Assembly (NCBI RefSeq): GCF_005508865.1 | Contig: NZ_SCOM01000002.1 | Span: 930,001 to 994,000, forward strand | DNA from: Pseudomonas sp. F(2018) | GTDB lineage: Bacteria; Pseudomonadota; Gammaproteobacteria; Pseudomonadales; Pseudomonadaceae | Direction of reading: 5' to 3' | DNA: 64,000 nucleotides | Shown: piece by piece, positions 26,371-35,512 of the stretch | Position numbering within the stretch: the stretch's first letter is position 1 | Layout: each line of letters begins with the position of its first letter | Program-made: the position numbers and the translations under genes | The notes under the pieces: model-generated | What the model saw: the letters and a program-made list of their open reading frames with translations, nothing else | What the model was told of the DNA's origin: nothing | Databases searched by the model: none

Positions 26371-27753
26371 ATGCGCCATCTTTCGTTAACCGCACGTATG
26401 AGCCTGATGTTCATGTCCGCAGTGATCGCTGTTCTGACAGCGGCAGGCTTGAGCTTCAACATGCTTAGCCAGCACCACTTCAAAATGTTGGATAGGCAGG
26501 CCTTAGAAGAAAAACTCGAATCGACCAGGCATCTCCTCAACAACGCCCGCAACGGATCGAACCTTACCGAAGAACTACCTCAGTTGCGGGCCTTGCTCGG
26601 CGCTCATCAGGAACTGGCGGCAACCATACTTGCCAGCGATGGCACTGTGCTCTTTTCCGATACCAAGGCGTTGGAGATCCCCGACGACTTCAAGCGAACT
26701 GAGAGTACAGGGATGTGGGATTGGCAAAACGGGGAGCAGATGTACCGCGGAGTGACCGCCAAGATCACGGTACCCAATCAGCCTCAACCACTCACGGCAG
26801 TACTCATTCTCGACGTCACCAATCACGCACATTTCTTCGACACGCTACAACGATGGTTCTGGATTGGATTGACCATCAGCGCCCTGATCAGCGCCGCACT
26901 GGGTTGGGTAGTTGCTCGAAGCGGCCTCAGGCCCTTGCGACAAGTCACGAGTCTCGCCACCTCGATGTCCGCACGATCGCTGCAGGAACGAATCCCCCTA
27001 GAGCCTGTGCCGTTGGAGCTGCAGCAACTCGTTCAGGCTTTCAATGCCATGCTGGCTCGGTTGGAAGATGCGTTCGTCCGGCTTTCCAATTTCTCAGCGG
27101 ACATTGCTCACGAGCTGCGTACTCCGGTGAGCAATCTGATGACTCACACTGAGGTTGTTCTGAGCAAAAAACGTGATACCGATGCCTACGAGGAAAACCT
27201 GTTTTCCAATCTGGAGGACTTGAAGCGCATGTCTAGGATGATTGATGACATGCTCTTCTTAGCAAAATCAGATAATGGACTGATCCCCCCTGAACGAGCC
27301 CCTATCAATCTTGCGGACGTTGTGACCAAGCTGTTCGATTACTACCACCTATTTGCCGAAGATCATGGCATCTTCCTCAAGGCTTCCGGCGGGGGCCGTG
27401 TCCTTGGCGACAGGCTGATGCTTGATCGGGCTATCTCCAATCTACTGTCCAATGCTCTGCGCTATACCTCCGCTGGACGAGCCATTTCGGTAACCGTCCA
27501 CCAGACCGAGAGCTCGGTCACCCTGACTGTGGAGAACCCCGGCGAAACGATCAAGCCAGAACACCTGGCGAAGCTCTTTGATCGCTTTTATCGAATTGAT
27601 CCCGCCCGGCGGGAAGGCAGCCCAAGCAATGCGGGTCTTGGGCTGGCGATTACCCGATCAATAGTCGAGGCCCACGGAGGACGGATCTGGTGCACCTCTG
27701 CCGATGGCATCACTGGCTTTCACATGGAGTTTCCCAGGCTATCTGGGTCATAA
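26371..27753 (+). CDS. copS: Heavy-metal sensor histidine kinase CopS
   Basis: A 460-residue inner-membrane kinase. Two membrane helices (about residues 10-32 and 160-182) bound a periplasmic sensor loop that would read Cu or Ag. Then come a HAMP region (RSGLRPLRQVTSLATSM), the H-box IAHELRTPVSNLMTHTE with the phosphorylated His, the N-box NLLSNALRYT and the G-box NAGLGLAITRSIVEAHGG. This is the CusS/CopS/PcoS heavy-metal sensor group. It starts 2 bp after copR and is the last gene of the copper section. Confidence 0.93.
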   Translation: MRHLSLTARMSLMFMSAVIAVLTAAGLSFNMLSQHHFKMLDRQALEEKLESTRHLLNNARNGSNLTEELPQLRALLGAHQELAATILASDGTVLFSDTKALEIPDDFKRTESTGMWDWQNGEQMYRGVTAKITVPNQPQPLTAVLILDVTNHAHFFDTLQRWFWIGLTISALISAALGWVVARSGLRPLRQVTSLATSMSARSLQERIPLEPVPLELQQLVQAFNAMLARLEDAFVRLSNFSADIAHELRTPVSNLMTHTEVVLSKKRDTDAYEENLFSNLEDLKRMSRMIDDMLFLAKSDNGLIPPERAPINLADVVTKLFDYYHLFAEDHGIFLKASGGGRVLGDRLMLDRAISNLLSNALRYTSAGRAISVTVHQTESSVTLTVENPGETIKPEHLAKLFDRFYRIDPARREGSPSNAGLGLAITRSIVEAHGGRIWCTSADGITGFHMEFPRLSGS

Positions 27754-27822
27754 CTTCACTCGCGATCGCTACCCGATGGACCATTGCATCGAAGCATCAG
27801 ACAAGCCAAGACGCCCGCCTCA

Positions 27823-29043
27823 TCAGGAGGGCATCTGGTGCCGAGGCAGCCCGACGGAGATTAGCGCCGCCAGCAGCACGAAGCCACTGGACACCCACAG
27901 GCAGGCCCCCAGCCCGTACTGCTGGAATACCCAGCCCGAGAGCAGCGTGCCAATCAGGCGACCCAAGGCGTTGGACATGTAGTAGAAGCCCACGTCCAGG
28001 GACACCCCGTCCTCCTTGGCATAGCTGACGATCAGGTAGCTGTGCAGCGACGAATTCACCGCGAACAGCACGCCGAACAGCATCAGCCCACCCAGCAATA
28101 CCGTCTGTGCCGACCAGCCAGTGCTCAGACCCAGTGCGATCAGCGCCGGCAAACCGGCCAGGGCCAGAGCCCAGGAGAAGGCAGCGCGGCCATCCGGCAC
28201 GTGTCCGCTCTTCTTGCCGGTGATGCTAGGGGCGAAGGACTGCACCATGCCGTAGCCGATGATCCAGGCGGCGAGGAAGCTACCCACCAGCCAGAAGTCC
28301 CAACCGAATACGGTACTCAGGTACACCGGCAGCGCCACCACGAACCACACGTCGCGAGCGCCGAAGAGGAACAGCCGCGCGGCCGAGAGGATGTTGATCG
28401 CCCGGCTTTTGGAGAGCATATCGCGGAACTTCGGCTTGGCCTTGGCCTTACCCAGATCCTTCTTCAGCAGCACCAGGCTGCCCAGCCAGATCAGAGCCAG
28501 CACCGCCGCCATGGCCAACACCGATCCAGTAAAACCGAGCAAGGCTAGCAGCGCTCCGCCGAGAAAGAAGCCCACGCCCTTGAGCGCGTTCTTCGAGCCG
28601 GTAAGGATGGCCACCCACTTGTACAACGTGCCCTGCTGATTGTCCGGCACCAGGAGCTTGATCGAACTCTTGGCGGACATCTTGTTGAGATCCTTGGCGA
28701 TGCCAGACAGCGCCTGGGCGCCCATTACCCAGGGCACTGTCAGCCAGGCGGCCGGTACTGTCAGCATCAGCAAGGCCAGCACCTGCATGCCCAGGCCAAT
28801 GTTCATGGTGCGGTTGAGGCCTAGACGCGCGCCGAGATAGCCGCCCACCAGGTTGGTGATGACGCCGAAGATCTCGTAGAACAGGAACAGCGCAGCGATC
28901 TGCAGCGGCGTGTAGCCCAGGGTGTGGAAGTGCAACACCACCAACATGCGCAACGCGCCGTCGGTGAGAGTGAAAGCCCAGTAGTTGCCGGTAACCAACA
29001 GGTACTGACGCACTTCCGCAGACAGGGCTGACAACGCCTTCAT
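27823..29043 (-). CDS. arsJ: Organoarsenical exporter ArsJ (MFS)
   Basis: A 406-residue major-facilitator protein with 11-12 membrane helices, starting MKALSALSAEVRQYLLVTGNYWAFTLTDGA, typical of ArsJ. ArsJ exports 1-arseno-3-phosphoglycerate, the unstable arsenate adduct made by the partner GAPDH encoded 9 bp upstream; the adduct then breaks down outside. This gives arsenate resistance without reduction. It is the last gene of the arsC-arsR-arsH-GAPDH-arsJ unit. Confidence 0.93.
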   Translation of the reverse strand: MKALSALSAEVRQYLLVTGNYWAFTLTDGALRMLVVLHFHTLGYTPLQIAALFLFYEIFGVITNLVGGYLGARLGLNRTMNIGLGMQVLALLMLTVPAAWLTVPWVMGAQALSGIAKDLNKMSAKSSIKLLVPDNQQGTLYKWVAILTGSKNALKGVGFFLGGALLALLGFTGSVLAMAAVLALIWLGSLVLLKKDLGKAKAKPKFRDMLSKSRAINILSAARLFLFGARDVWFVVALPVYLSTVFGWDFWLVGSFLAAWIIGYGMVQSFAPSITGKKSGHVPDGRAAFSWALALAGLPALIALGLSTGWSAQTVLLGGLMLFGVLFAVNSSLHSYLIVSYAKEDGVSLDVGFYYMSNALGRLIGTLLSGWVFQQYGLGACLWVSSGFVLLAALISVGLPRHQMPS

Positions 29044-29052
29044 GATCGCTGC

Positions 29053-30057
29053 TTACTCCGCCGCGCCGACCAGTCGAGCCAGCTCCGCCGCTCTGTTGGC
29101 GTACCCCCACTCGTTGTCGTACCAGGCGTAGATCTTCACCTGGGTGCCAGCCACCACCAGGGTAGACAGCGCGTCGATGATCGAAGAGCGCGGATCGGTA
29201 CGGTAATCGATGGACACCAGTGGGCGCTCTTCATAGCCCAGGATGTTCTTCAGCGGACCTTCTGCGGCGGCCTTAAGCAGCGCGTTGACCTCTTCGGCGG
29301 TGGTCGCACGTTCTACCTCGAACACACAGTCGGTCAGCGAGGCGTTCGCCAGCGGTACGCGCACGGCGTGGCCGTTCAACTTGCCGCGCAGCTCGGGGAA
29401 GATCTCCGCAATGGCCGTGGCCGAACCGGTGGTGGTCGGGATCAGGCTCATGCCGGAGGCGCGAGCGCGGCGCAGATCCTTGTGCGGGGTGTCGAGGATG
29501 CTCTGGGTGTTGGTCAGGTCGTGAATGGTAGTAATCGAGCCGTGGCGGATACTCAGGTTCTCGTGAATCACCTTGACCACCGGCGCCAGGCAGTTGGTGG
29601 TACAGGACGCGGCAGTGACGATGCGGTGCTGCGCCGGGTCGAACAGGTGCTGGTTGACCCCCATCACCACGTTCAGCGCGCCCTGCTCCTTGACCGGTGC
29701 GCAGACCACCACGCGCTTCACGCCTTGATCCAGATAGGCCTGGAGCACGGCGACGGTCTTCATCTTGCCGCTGGCCTCGATCACCAGGTCACAGCCGCTC
29801 CAGTCGGTATCGGCGATGGCCTTGTTGGCGCTGACGCGAATGCGTTTGCCGTCGATCACCACGCTCTCACCATCGCTGCCCGCCTCATGCTGCCAGCGGC
29901 CATGCACCGAGTCGAAGTTCAGCAGATGAGCATGGGTGGCGGCATCGCCGGCCGGGTCGTTGATCTGCACGAAATCCAGCTCGGGCCAGTTCCAAGCAGC
30001 GCGCAGGGCCAGGCGGCCGATGCGGCCGAATCCGTTAATACCGACTTTGATCGTCAT
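29053..30057 (-). CDS. ArsJ-associated glyceraldehyde-3-phosphate dehydrogenase
   Basis: A 334-residue GAPDH. The NAD-binding start is [19 protein letters not shown] and the catalytic Cys is in [11 protein letters not shown] (about residue 152), with the partner His in [13 protein letters not shown]. In ars operons this enzyme uses arsenate in place of phosphate to form 1-arseno-3-phosphoglycerate for ArsJ. The gene lies between arsH and arsJ, so it is the arsenic-specific copy rather than the housekeeping enzyme. Confidence 0.93.
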   Translation of the reverse strand: MTIKVGINGFGRIGRLALRAAWNWPELDFVQINDPAGDAATHAHLLNFDSVHGRWQHEAGSDGESVVIDGKRIRVSANKAIADTDWSGCDLVIEASGKMKTVAVLQAYLDQGVKRVVVCAPVKEQGALNVVMGVNQHLFDPAQHRIVTAASCTTNCLAPVVKVIHENLSIRHGSITTIHDLTNTQSILDTPHKDLRRARASGMSLIPTTTGSATAIAEIFPELRGKLNGHAVRVPLANASLTDCVFEVERATTAEEVNALLKAAAEGPLKNILGYEERPLVSIDYRTDPRSSIIDALSTLVVAGTQVKIYAWYDNEWGYANRAAELARLVGAAE

Positions 30058-30103
30058 GGTGCGGTCTCGCGTAAAAGGTCTTGAATTGAGTCGAACGGGT
30101 TAA

Positions 30104-30820
30104 TCAGATGGAGCGCTGGTTGACACGCTTAGATAGCTCTTCCGCCGACTCCTTGCGCTCGGAATAGCGGTCAACCAAGTAGTCGGAGCGGTCACGTAGC
30201 AGCAGGGTGAACTTCACCAGCTCCTCCATCACATCCACCACCCGGTCGTAGAACGAGGACCGCTTCATTCGGCCGTCCGCGTCGAACTCCAGGTAAGCCT
30301 TGGGCACAGAGGACTGATTGGGGATGGTGAACATCCGCATCCAGCGGCCGAGTACACGCAGCTGGTTGACCACGTTGAATGACTGCGAGCCACCGCATAC
30401 CTGCATCACCGCCAGGGTCTTGCCCTGGGTCGGGCGAACCGCGCCAATGGCCAGCGGCACCCAATCGATCTGCGCCTTGAACACGGCGGTCATCGAGCCG
30501 TGACGCTCCGGGGAACACCACACCTGGCCTTCGGACCACTGCATCAGCTCGCGCAGCTCCTGCACGTTAGGGTGGCTATCTGGAGCATCGTCCGGCAGCG
30601 GCAAGCCACGCGGATCGAAGATGCGCGTCTCGGCACCGAAGCGTTGCAGCAAGCGTGCTGCTTCTTCGGTCAGCAGGCGGCTGAAAGAACGCTCGCGGGT
30701 AGATCCGTACAGCAACAGGATGCGCGGCGGATGGGCTGAAGCTGACTCGACGCCGAGCTTATCCGGTGTAGGCAGGTCGGCCAGGTCGACATCCAGGTTG
30801 GGCAACAGGTCGTCTTGCAT
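30104..30820 (-). CDS. arsH: ArsH organoarsenical oxidase (NADPH:FMN reductase fold)
   Basis: A 238-residue flavoprotein. The FMN phosphate loop is [17 protein letters not shown] near residues 39-56; [20 protein letters not shown] and [17 protein letters not shown] complete the flavodoxin-like core, and the length fits ArsH. ArsH oxidises trivalent organoarsenicals such as methylarsenite to the less toxic pentavalent form with NADPH. It is 46 bp upstream of the GAPDH gene and follows arsR. Confidence 0.93.
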   Translation of the reverse strand: MQDDLLPNLDVDLADLPTPDKLGVESASAHPPRILLLYGSTRERSFSRLLTEEAARLLQRFGAETRIFDPRGLPLPDDAPDSHPNVQELRELMQWSEGQVWCSPERHGSMTAVFKAQIDWVPLAIGAVRPTQGKTLAVMQVCGGSQSFNVVNQLRVLGRWMRMFTIPNQSSVPKAYLEFDADGRMKRSSFYDRVVDVMEELVKFTLLLRDRSDYLVDRYSERKESAEELSKRVNQRSI

Positions 30821-30875
30821 GGTTACTCCTACTAAATCAGGTACTAGCCCCCGTCTGGGGGACGTTCAATCGGTG

Positions 30876-31232
30876 TCAGCAGCAGGTTGCTGCCCGCTCC
30901 GGGCGATCACCCATCTGCTGTAGACGCTGAGGGTCTTCACCGAACAAGGCGCGGTTCGCCGCGTGCGTAGCCTGGAGGATCTGCAGGACCCACTCCGGCA
31001 GCTCGGGGTGCAGGCGGTAGTACACCCATTGGCCTTGCCGGCGATCTTCAAGCAGGCCACAGGTGCGGAGCTGGGCCAGATGGCGCGAAATCTTCGGCTG
31101 GCTCTCATCGAGCGCACAGGTCAGCTCGCACACGCAAAGCTCCCCCTCCTCCACGATCAGCAGCATGGCGCGCACTCGCGTCTCGTCAGCCAGGCATTTG
31201 AAAACGGTGACGGGGGTTAGGGACTCAGCCAT
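30876..31232 (-). CDS. arsR: ArsR-family As(III)-responsive repressor
   Basis: A 118-residue winged-helix repressor. The alpha-3 metal site reads GELCVCELTCALDESQPKISRHLAQL, with the CVC pair used by the classical As(III) ArsR group; the recognition helix follows at once. Two further Cys are at the extreme C-terminus. It lies between arsC and arsH and should act on the palindrome at 31667 ahead of arsC, so the whole unit is autoregulated. Confidence 0.92.
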   Translation of the reverse strand: MAESLTPVTVFKCLADETRVRAMLLIVEEGELCVCELTCALDESQPKISRHLAQLRTCGLLEDRRQGQWVYYRLHPELPEWVLQILQATHAANRALFGEDPQRLQQMGDRPERAATCC

Positions 31233-31239
31233 CGCGACC

Positions 31240-31653
31240 TCAGCGTTTGGTTTTTACCAAGACGAACATCTTGATGCGTTCATGGATCTCATGAAGGGTG
31301 CGGCGGAATGCTTCCGGCTTGGTGCTCGTAACTGGGTCTTCAAAGTTCCACGCGAGAACCTCGCCTGCGCCGGGGAGCACCTGACATTCCAGCGCCGACT
31401 TGTCACACAGGGTGATGACGTAGTCGAAACGCTGCCCCTCGAACTCATCGATGGACTTGCTGCGCAAACCTTGGGCAGCCACATCAAGATGCTCCAGCGC
31501 CTCAATCGTCCGATGGTCGACCCCGCCAGGCTCGGTGCCAGCACTGAAAGCCTCGAAGTGCTCGGAGTCGGTATGTCGCAGCAAGGCCTCGGCCAGTTGA
31601 GACCGGGCGGCATTGGCCACACACACGAACAGCACACTGCTTTTGTTGCTCAT
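31240..31653 (-). CDS. arsC: Arsenate reductase, low-molecular-weight phosphatase type
   Basis: A 137-residue enzyme reducing arsenate to arsenite. The P-loop VCVANAARSQ gives the Cx5R nucleophile near residue 10; the redox pair is in TLCDKSALECQVLPG, matching the Cys82/Cys89 pair of thioredoxin-linked ArsC. The general-acid region is WNFEDPV. The ATG at 31653 is preferred over an in-frame GTG at 31662 because AGGTG then serves as the ribosome-binding site. It is first in the operon, 13 bp from the operator palindrome. Confidence 0.9.
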   Translation of the reverse strand: MSNKSSVLFVCVANAARSQLAEALLRHTDSEHFEAFSAGTEPGGVDHRTIEALEHLDVAAQGLRSKSIDEFEGQRFDYVITLCDKSALECQVLPGAGEVLAWNFEDPVTSTKPEAFRRTLHEIHERIKMFVLVKTKR

Positions 31654-31666
31654 CGAGAACACCTAA

Positions 31667-31690
31667 ATATATTCGCTTAAACGAATATAT
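31667..31690. promoter_or_regulatory. ArsR operator of the arsC-arsJ unit
   Basis: Perfect 9-bp inverted arms ATATATTCG (31667-31675) and CGAATATAT (31682-31690) with a CTTAAA centre. It lies just ahead of arsC, and AT-rich palindromes of this kind are normal ArsR-family sites. Confidence 0.8.
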
Positions 31691-31746
31691 GGATTTCCAT
31701 ATGAACTGTAAAGCGACCACAAGAGAGTTCGACCCTAGGCTTTACA

Positions 31747-31764
31747 TGTGCATAAGCATGCACA
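31747..31764. promoter_or_regulatory. Palindromic operator ahead of the second ArsR gene
   Basis: TGTGCAT (31747-31753) and ATGCACA (31758-31764) form a perfect inverted repeat with an AAGC centre, 14 bp before the start codon. A partial copy (GTGCAT) occurs near 32147, before arsO. Autoregulation by the protein encoded next is inferred. Confidence 0.65.
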
Positions 31765-31777
31765 TATATTGTTCCGC

Positions 31778-32128
31778 ATGAACAGCAGCACAACTCTCCG
31801 AACTCAGGCCATCGAAGCGGCCATCGACTCGCTCGACAGCGCGTTCTTCAAGGCTCTCTGCGAGCCGCCGCGAGTGGCGGTGTTGAAGCGCGTCATGCAG
31901 CTAGGCCGCGCTGACGTAACCGAGATCGCAGCGGAGCTACCGCAAGAACGCTCCGTGGTTTCTCGTCACCTCCAGGTGCTGCTTGAGGCCGGCATCGTTC
32001 GCTCGGCCAAGTTAGGCCGCCAGGTGTTCTACGAGGTCGATGGGCCGGCCATCATCAAGAGGCTGGAAGACATCCTGCAGCACACCAAGGCCATCGCTCC
32101 CTTCTGCTGCCCGGGCAGCCAGCCCTGA
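31778..32128 (+). CDS. Second ArsR-family regulator, linked to arsO
   Basis: A 116-residue winged-helix protein. The first good ATG is at 31778; an in-frame GTG at 31748 would lie inside the operator. The helix-turn-helix is VTEIAAELPQERSVVSRHLQVLLEAGIV. It lacks the CVC site of the other ArsR and instead has a Cys pair at the C-terminus (PFCCPGS), so its inducer site is different. It probably controls arsO and the MFS gene that follow. Confidence 0.82.
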   Translation: MNSSTTLRTQAIEAAIDSLDSAFFKALCEPPRVAVLKRVMQLGRADVTEIAAELPQERSVVSRHLQVLLEAGIVRSAKLGRQVFYEVDGPAIIKRLEDILQHTKAIAPFCCPGSQP

Positions 32129-32166
32129 GTTTTCATTTCCTTAAATACGTGCATGGGTGCGCATAA

Positions 32167-33255
32167 ATGAACGCAAATAGCCGGATTATCGATGTCATCG
32201 TCATTGGCGGCGGGCAAGCCGGCTTGGCGGCAGGCTGGCATCTGCGCCAACAGGGACTGGATTTCCTCATCCTGGATGAACAGCAGCGTCCGGGCGGGAA
32301 CTGGCACAACTACTACGATAGCCTGAAGCTGTTCTCACCGGCGGCTTACTCTTCGCTACCTGGCATGGCATTCCCTGGACCAGCGAAGCACTACCCGTCG
32401 CGACACGAAGTGGTGAGCTATCTCGAGCAGTATACCGAGCGCTTCCAGCTGCCGATTCGCCTCAACACGTGGGTGGCTGCAGTGCATCGCGAAGAAACTG
32501 TGTTTCGCGTGGACTCGGCTGATGGCCAGCAATTTCTCGCCAAGGCGCTGATACTGGCCTCAGGAGCCTTCAGTCGACCGTACACGCCAGATATCCCGGG
32601 GCTCGACAGCTTCGGCGGCACGCGCCTGCATAGTGCGCAATATCGCAACTCTGCCGGATTCGAAGGGCAACGCATCGTGGTTATTGGCGCGGCCAACTCA
32701 GCGGTGCAGATTGCTCACGAGCTGGCACAAGTGGCGCAAGTCACCCTGGCCACGCGCGAGGCCATCCGCTTTATGCCCCAACGCATACTCGGTGCCGACT
32801 TCCATGATTGGCTGAAGTGGACGGGCTTGGGTAAAACCCGCTGGCTCAGCGACCAGAGCACGCCGGTGCTGGACGATGGAACTTATCGACGGGCATTGAA
32901 GGCCGGTCGCTACAGCCAGCGCCCTATGTTCCACCAGGTGACGCCCTCCGGCGTCGTTTGGGCTGATGGGCAAGTAGAGCGCATTGATAGTCTGATATTC
33001 GCAACGGGCTTCCGTCCCAATCTGCCCTTCCTCGAAGGCCTGTCGGTGATGGATGATCGAGGCAACGTACTACAACGGCATGGCGTCGCTACTCGTGTTC
33101 CCGGCCTGTATTTCGTGGGTCTGCCGAAACAACGCAACTTCGCCTCGGCCACGCTGCGCGGAGTCGGCCCAGACATCGAGCACAACCTCAAGCATCTGCT
33201 GCGTTACCTGCAGGCCGCGCCGACAAGCTTGAGCGGTACCGCATTGCAGTCATGA
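32167..33255 (+). CDS. arsO: ArsO-type flavin-dependent monooxygenase
   Basis: A 362-residue FAD- and NAD(P)H-dependent oxidoreductase. The FAD-binding site VIGGGQAGLAAGWHLRQQ is at the N-terminus, the FMO-type segment RPGGNWHNYYDSLKLFSP follows, and a second Rossmann motif VVIGAANSAVQIAHELAQV lies near residue 165, with ATGFRPN near the C-terminus. ArsO genes occur in ars islands, with a presumed role in oxidising an arsenical; the substrate is not settled. The stop overlaps the next reading frame (ATGA). Confidence 0.85.
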   Translation: MNANSRIIDVIVIGGGQAGLAAGWHLRQQGLDFLILDEQQRPGGNWHNYYDSLKLFSPAAYSSLPGMAFPGPAKHYPSRHEVVSYLEQYTERFQLPIRLNTWVAAVHREETVFRVDSADGQQFLAKALILASGAFSRPYTPDIPGLDSFGGTRLHSAQYRNSAGFEGQRIVVIGAANSAVQIAHELAQVAQVTLATREAIRFMPQRILGADFHDWLKWTGLGKTRWLSDQSTPVLDDGTYRRALKAGRYSQRPMFHQVTPSGVVWADGQVERIDSLIFATGFRPNLPFLEGLSVMDDRGNVLQRHGVATRVPGLYFVGLPKQRNFASATLRGVGPDIEHNLKHLLRYLQAAPTSLSGTALQS

Positions 33256-34478
33256 CAATTAGAGCCCTTTCCGTGACCCAACCTGAAAGCCGCCAACCAA
33301 CGATCAATCGAGTCAAACTGGTCTGGGCCCTGGGTATCGCCTAGATACTGGCCTGGAGCACGACGTACTATCTGCCGGCCATACTGGCGACACCAATCTC
33401 CAAAGGCATGGGCTGGTCGCTGACCAGTGTCGTGGCAGGGTTGTCCTGGGGGTTGCTGGTCGCTGGCATCTGCTCACCACTGGCAGGCCGCCAGATTGAT
33501 CGCCACGGGGGGCGGCCCGTCCTGGCCAGCAGTTCGCTGTTGATGGCGTTGGGGCTACTTCTGATGGGAGTGGCCGGCCATCTGCTCGTCTACTACCTGG
33601 CTTGGACCTGCATCGGTGCGGCGATGGCAGCGGGCCTGTACGACGCCGCGTTTTCCACCCTGGGCCGCTTGCTCGGGGACGGCGCGCGTACCTCGATGAC
33701 TGGCCTGACCCTTCTTGGCGGCTTCGCCAGTACGTTGGGCTGGCCCCTGATTGCGGGACTGGAACACGAGCTTGGCTGGCGATATAGCTGCTTCGTGCTA
33801 GCAGGAGCTCATCTATTTATCGGGCTGCCAATCTACCTCGTGGTGGTACCCAAAGAAGCTTCAATAGCTGCGCAGAGCAGCCATGCTCAGGCGGCAAATA
33901 CTCCACCACCATCACCAGAGTACCGACAGCTCTTTCTATTGCTGGCGCTACTCCTGACGCTTCAATCGCTAGTGGTTTCTGCCGTTTCTGTTCACCTGCT
34001 TGATGTGCTGAAACTGCTAGGAATCGCTTCTGTCACCGCGCTCGCCATTGGCATGGTGATCGGGCCGGCACAGGTAGTGGGCCGCCTCGCGGAGTTTTCC
34101 ATAGGCCGCAACCTACATCCGACTTGGCCGGCACGAGGAGCCATTCTGCTGAGTGGTGTTGGCATCGTCATGTTGATGCCTGGTGCGCCATGGCTGGCCT
34201 TTGTAGCGATGGCGCTGTATGGAGCTGGCAACGGCATTCTGACCATCGCTCGCGGCACGCTGCCCTTGGTGCTTTTCGGCAAAGAAGGATACGGAGCGCG
34301 AATGGGGCTACTGGCCCGCCCCATGCTGATCGCTCAAGCCACCGGCCCGGTCGTGGCCGCAATCGCAGTGGATAGGCTAGGGCCACAAGCCTTGCTGGCG
34401 GCAATGGCTGTTCTGGTGGCCACAAGCCTGCTGGCAAGCTTCAGCCTCCCATCGCAATCCGCACCAATCGAGGATTGA
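33252..34478 (+). pseudogene. MFS exporter of the arsO unit, interrupted by an amber codon
   Basis: From the ATG at 33252, which overlaps the arsO stop, the frame is open for 30 codons, meets TAG at 33342-33344 and is then open to 34478. Translation on both sides is continuous MFS sequence: LVWALGIA, stop, ILAWSTTYYLPAILATP. In such exporters the position is normally Gln, so one C-to-T change (CAG to TAG) explains it. The rest has about 12 membrane helices and the loop SPLAGRQIDRHGGRP. A product restarted at 33408 would lack helix 1. Suppression or a sequencing error could make the gene whole. Confidence 0.8.
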
Positions 34479-34821
34479 AGATCGCCAGTAGCACGTTCTC
34501 AGTAAATCGCGAACGGCCACTTTTGACCTAGTCCTATGGAAAGCTCGCCTCGCAACTGATCGTCGTTCGTCCCGACGCTAGGTTGCCCCAGGCAGGTAGT
34601 AATATTTCAGGCAATCAATCTGAATTCCAGAAGCGACAAAGGCAACTAGGCGCTCTAGGACGAGCTTTATAGGTCTTTATAGTCAATTATAGAGCGATTA
34701 TAGAATCCCATTTCTGGACGCAGATTTTGCGCAGTCCGCTTGTGGCTGGGAGTGCTCAGCCGCGGCCTCACGCAGCCAAGAAAGTCAGCGAAGTAGTCAC
34801 ATAGGGATGCGGCTCAACGGA
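34479..34821. other. Intergenic junction between arsenic island and accessory block
   Basis: No gene is supported. The left part is ordinary; the right part contains four evenly spaced TTATAG hexamers (34667-34703). GC content drops locally. It may mark an old insertion boundary, but no inverted repeats were recognised. Confidence 0.4.
34667..34703. repeat. Four helically phased TTATAG repeats
   Basis: TTATAG occurs at 34667, 34677, 34687 and 34698, at spacings of 10, 10 and 11 bp, so all copies face the same side of the helix. This is a plausible binding array for a regulator or replication/recombination protein. Nothing in the window identifies the protein. Confidence 0.6.
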
Positions 34822-35427
34822 TCAAGCACGCTTCGACTGAGCACAGATTGCATCAGCCATCCAGCCAGGCATAGATCCTTGTACTGACTCCAGAGCCTGC
34901 CATTCGCTCTCAGGCAACAAGGTGTGAAGCCTTGCCACAGCCTTCGTTGCACTGGGCTCACCCATCCATTGCAGCGCCCGAATTGCATCCCCAGCCAGCG
35001 TCGCTCCAAGCGACATTAGCCATGCAGGTGCGCATCTGATTTCAACCTGATACGCGCCAAACCGAAGCGTGCGAGCTTGGCCGTTGGTTAGGAAAATTTC
35101 GCGCAAAGGCATCTGAGTCGTCAGACCTAGCGCATTCGCTACATAACCCCCGTGCCGAACAATGACCTCGTTCGTGACAGCAGCTAGCGATTGGATGACC
35201 TTGTACGGTCTTGGAGGAAGGAAGCCATGTGGGCCGTATTTTGTGGCTACTGGTACCACATACAATCCGCGCGACACCCTCATCAGGCGTCCACGGTGTA
35301 CCAAGCGGGACAGACATCGCGATACTGCGGCACGGCTTCCTAAATTCAGAAATAGTTCTGGGGTAAACACTTGGCCTTCTGGAAAGCGCTGACTAGCTTC
35401 CAGGATCAACTCGTGGAGTGGTTTCAT
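34822..35427 (-). CDS. DUF6088 / AbiEi-type antitoxin-like winged-helix protein
   Basis: A 201-residue protein. The N-terminal part (FTPELFLNLGSRAAVSRCLSRL, then RGRLMRVSRGLYVVP) is a winged helix of the kind found in AbiEi and transcriptional antitoxins; the rest fits the DUF6088 family. Antitoxins of this group pair with nucleotidyltransferase-type toxins, but no such gene adjoins it, so it is an orphan here. A regulatory role is inferred. Confidence 0.65.
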   Translation of the reverse strand: MKPLHELILEASQRFPEGQVFTPELFLNLGSRAAVSRCLSRLVHRGRLMRVSRGLYVVPVATKYGPHGFLPPRPYKVIQSLAAVTNEVIVRHGGYVANALGLTTQMPLREIFLTNGQARTLRFGAYQVEIRCAPAWLMSLGATLAGDAIRALQWMGEPSATKAVARLHTLLPESEWQALESVQGSMPGWMADAICAQSKRA

Positions 35428-35512
35428 ACAGATTTACCGCTAACGTCTTGAAGCAAGCCTCCCGCGCAGTACCTATTGAGAGCCAAATCTCTCGGCGATG
35501 GCCATTCGCACC

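Noticed and set aside
30192..30539. Open frame opposite or out of frame within arsH
   Set aside because: A shadow of arsH in high-GC DNA; composition and lack of a ribosome-binding site argue against a gene. Many other open frames in the window were dropped for the same reason.
32138..32160. Second copy of the ArsR2 operator before arsO
   Set aside because: Only one half-site (GTGCAT) matches; the other half is GCGCAT, so I could not support it as a separate operator.
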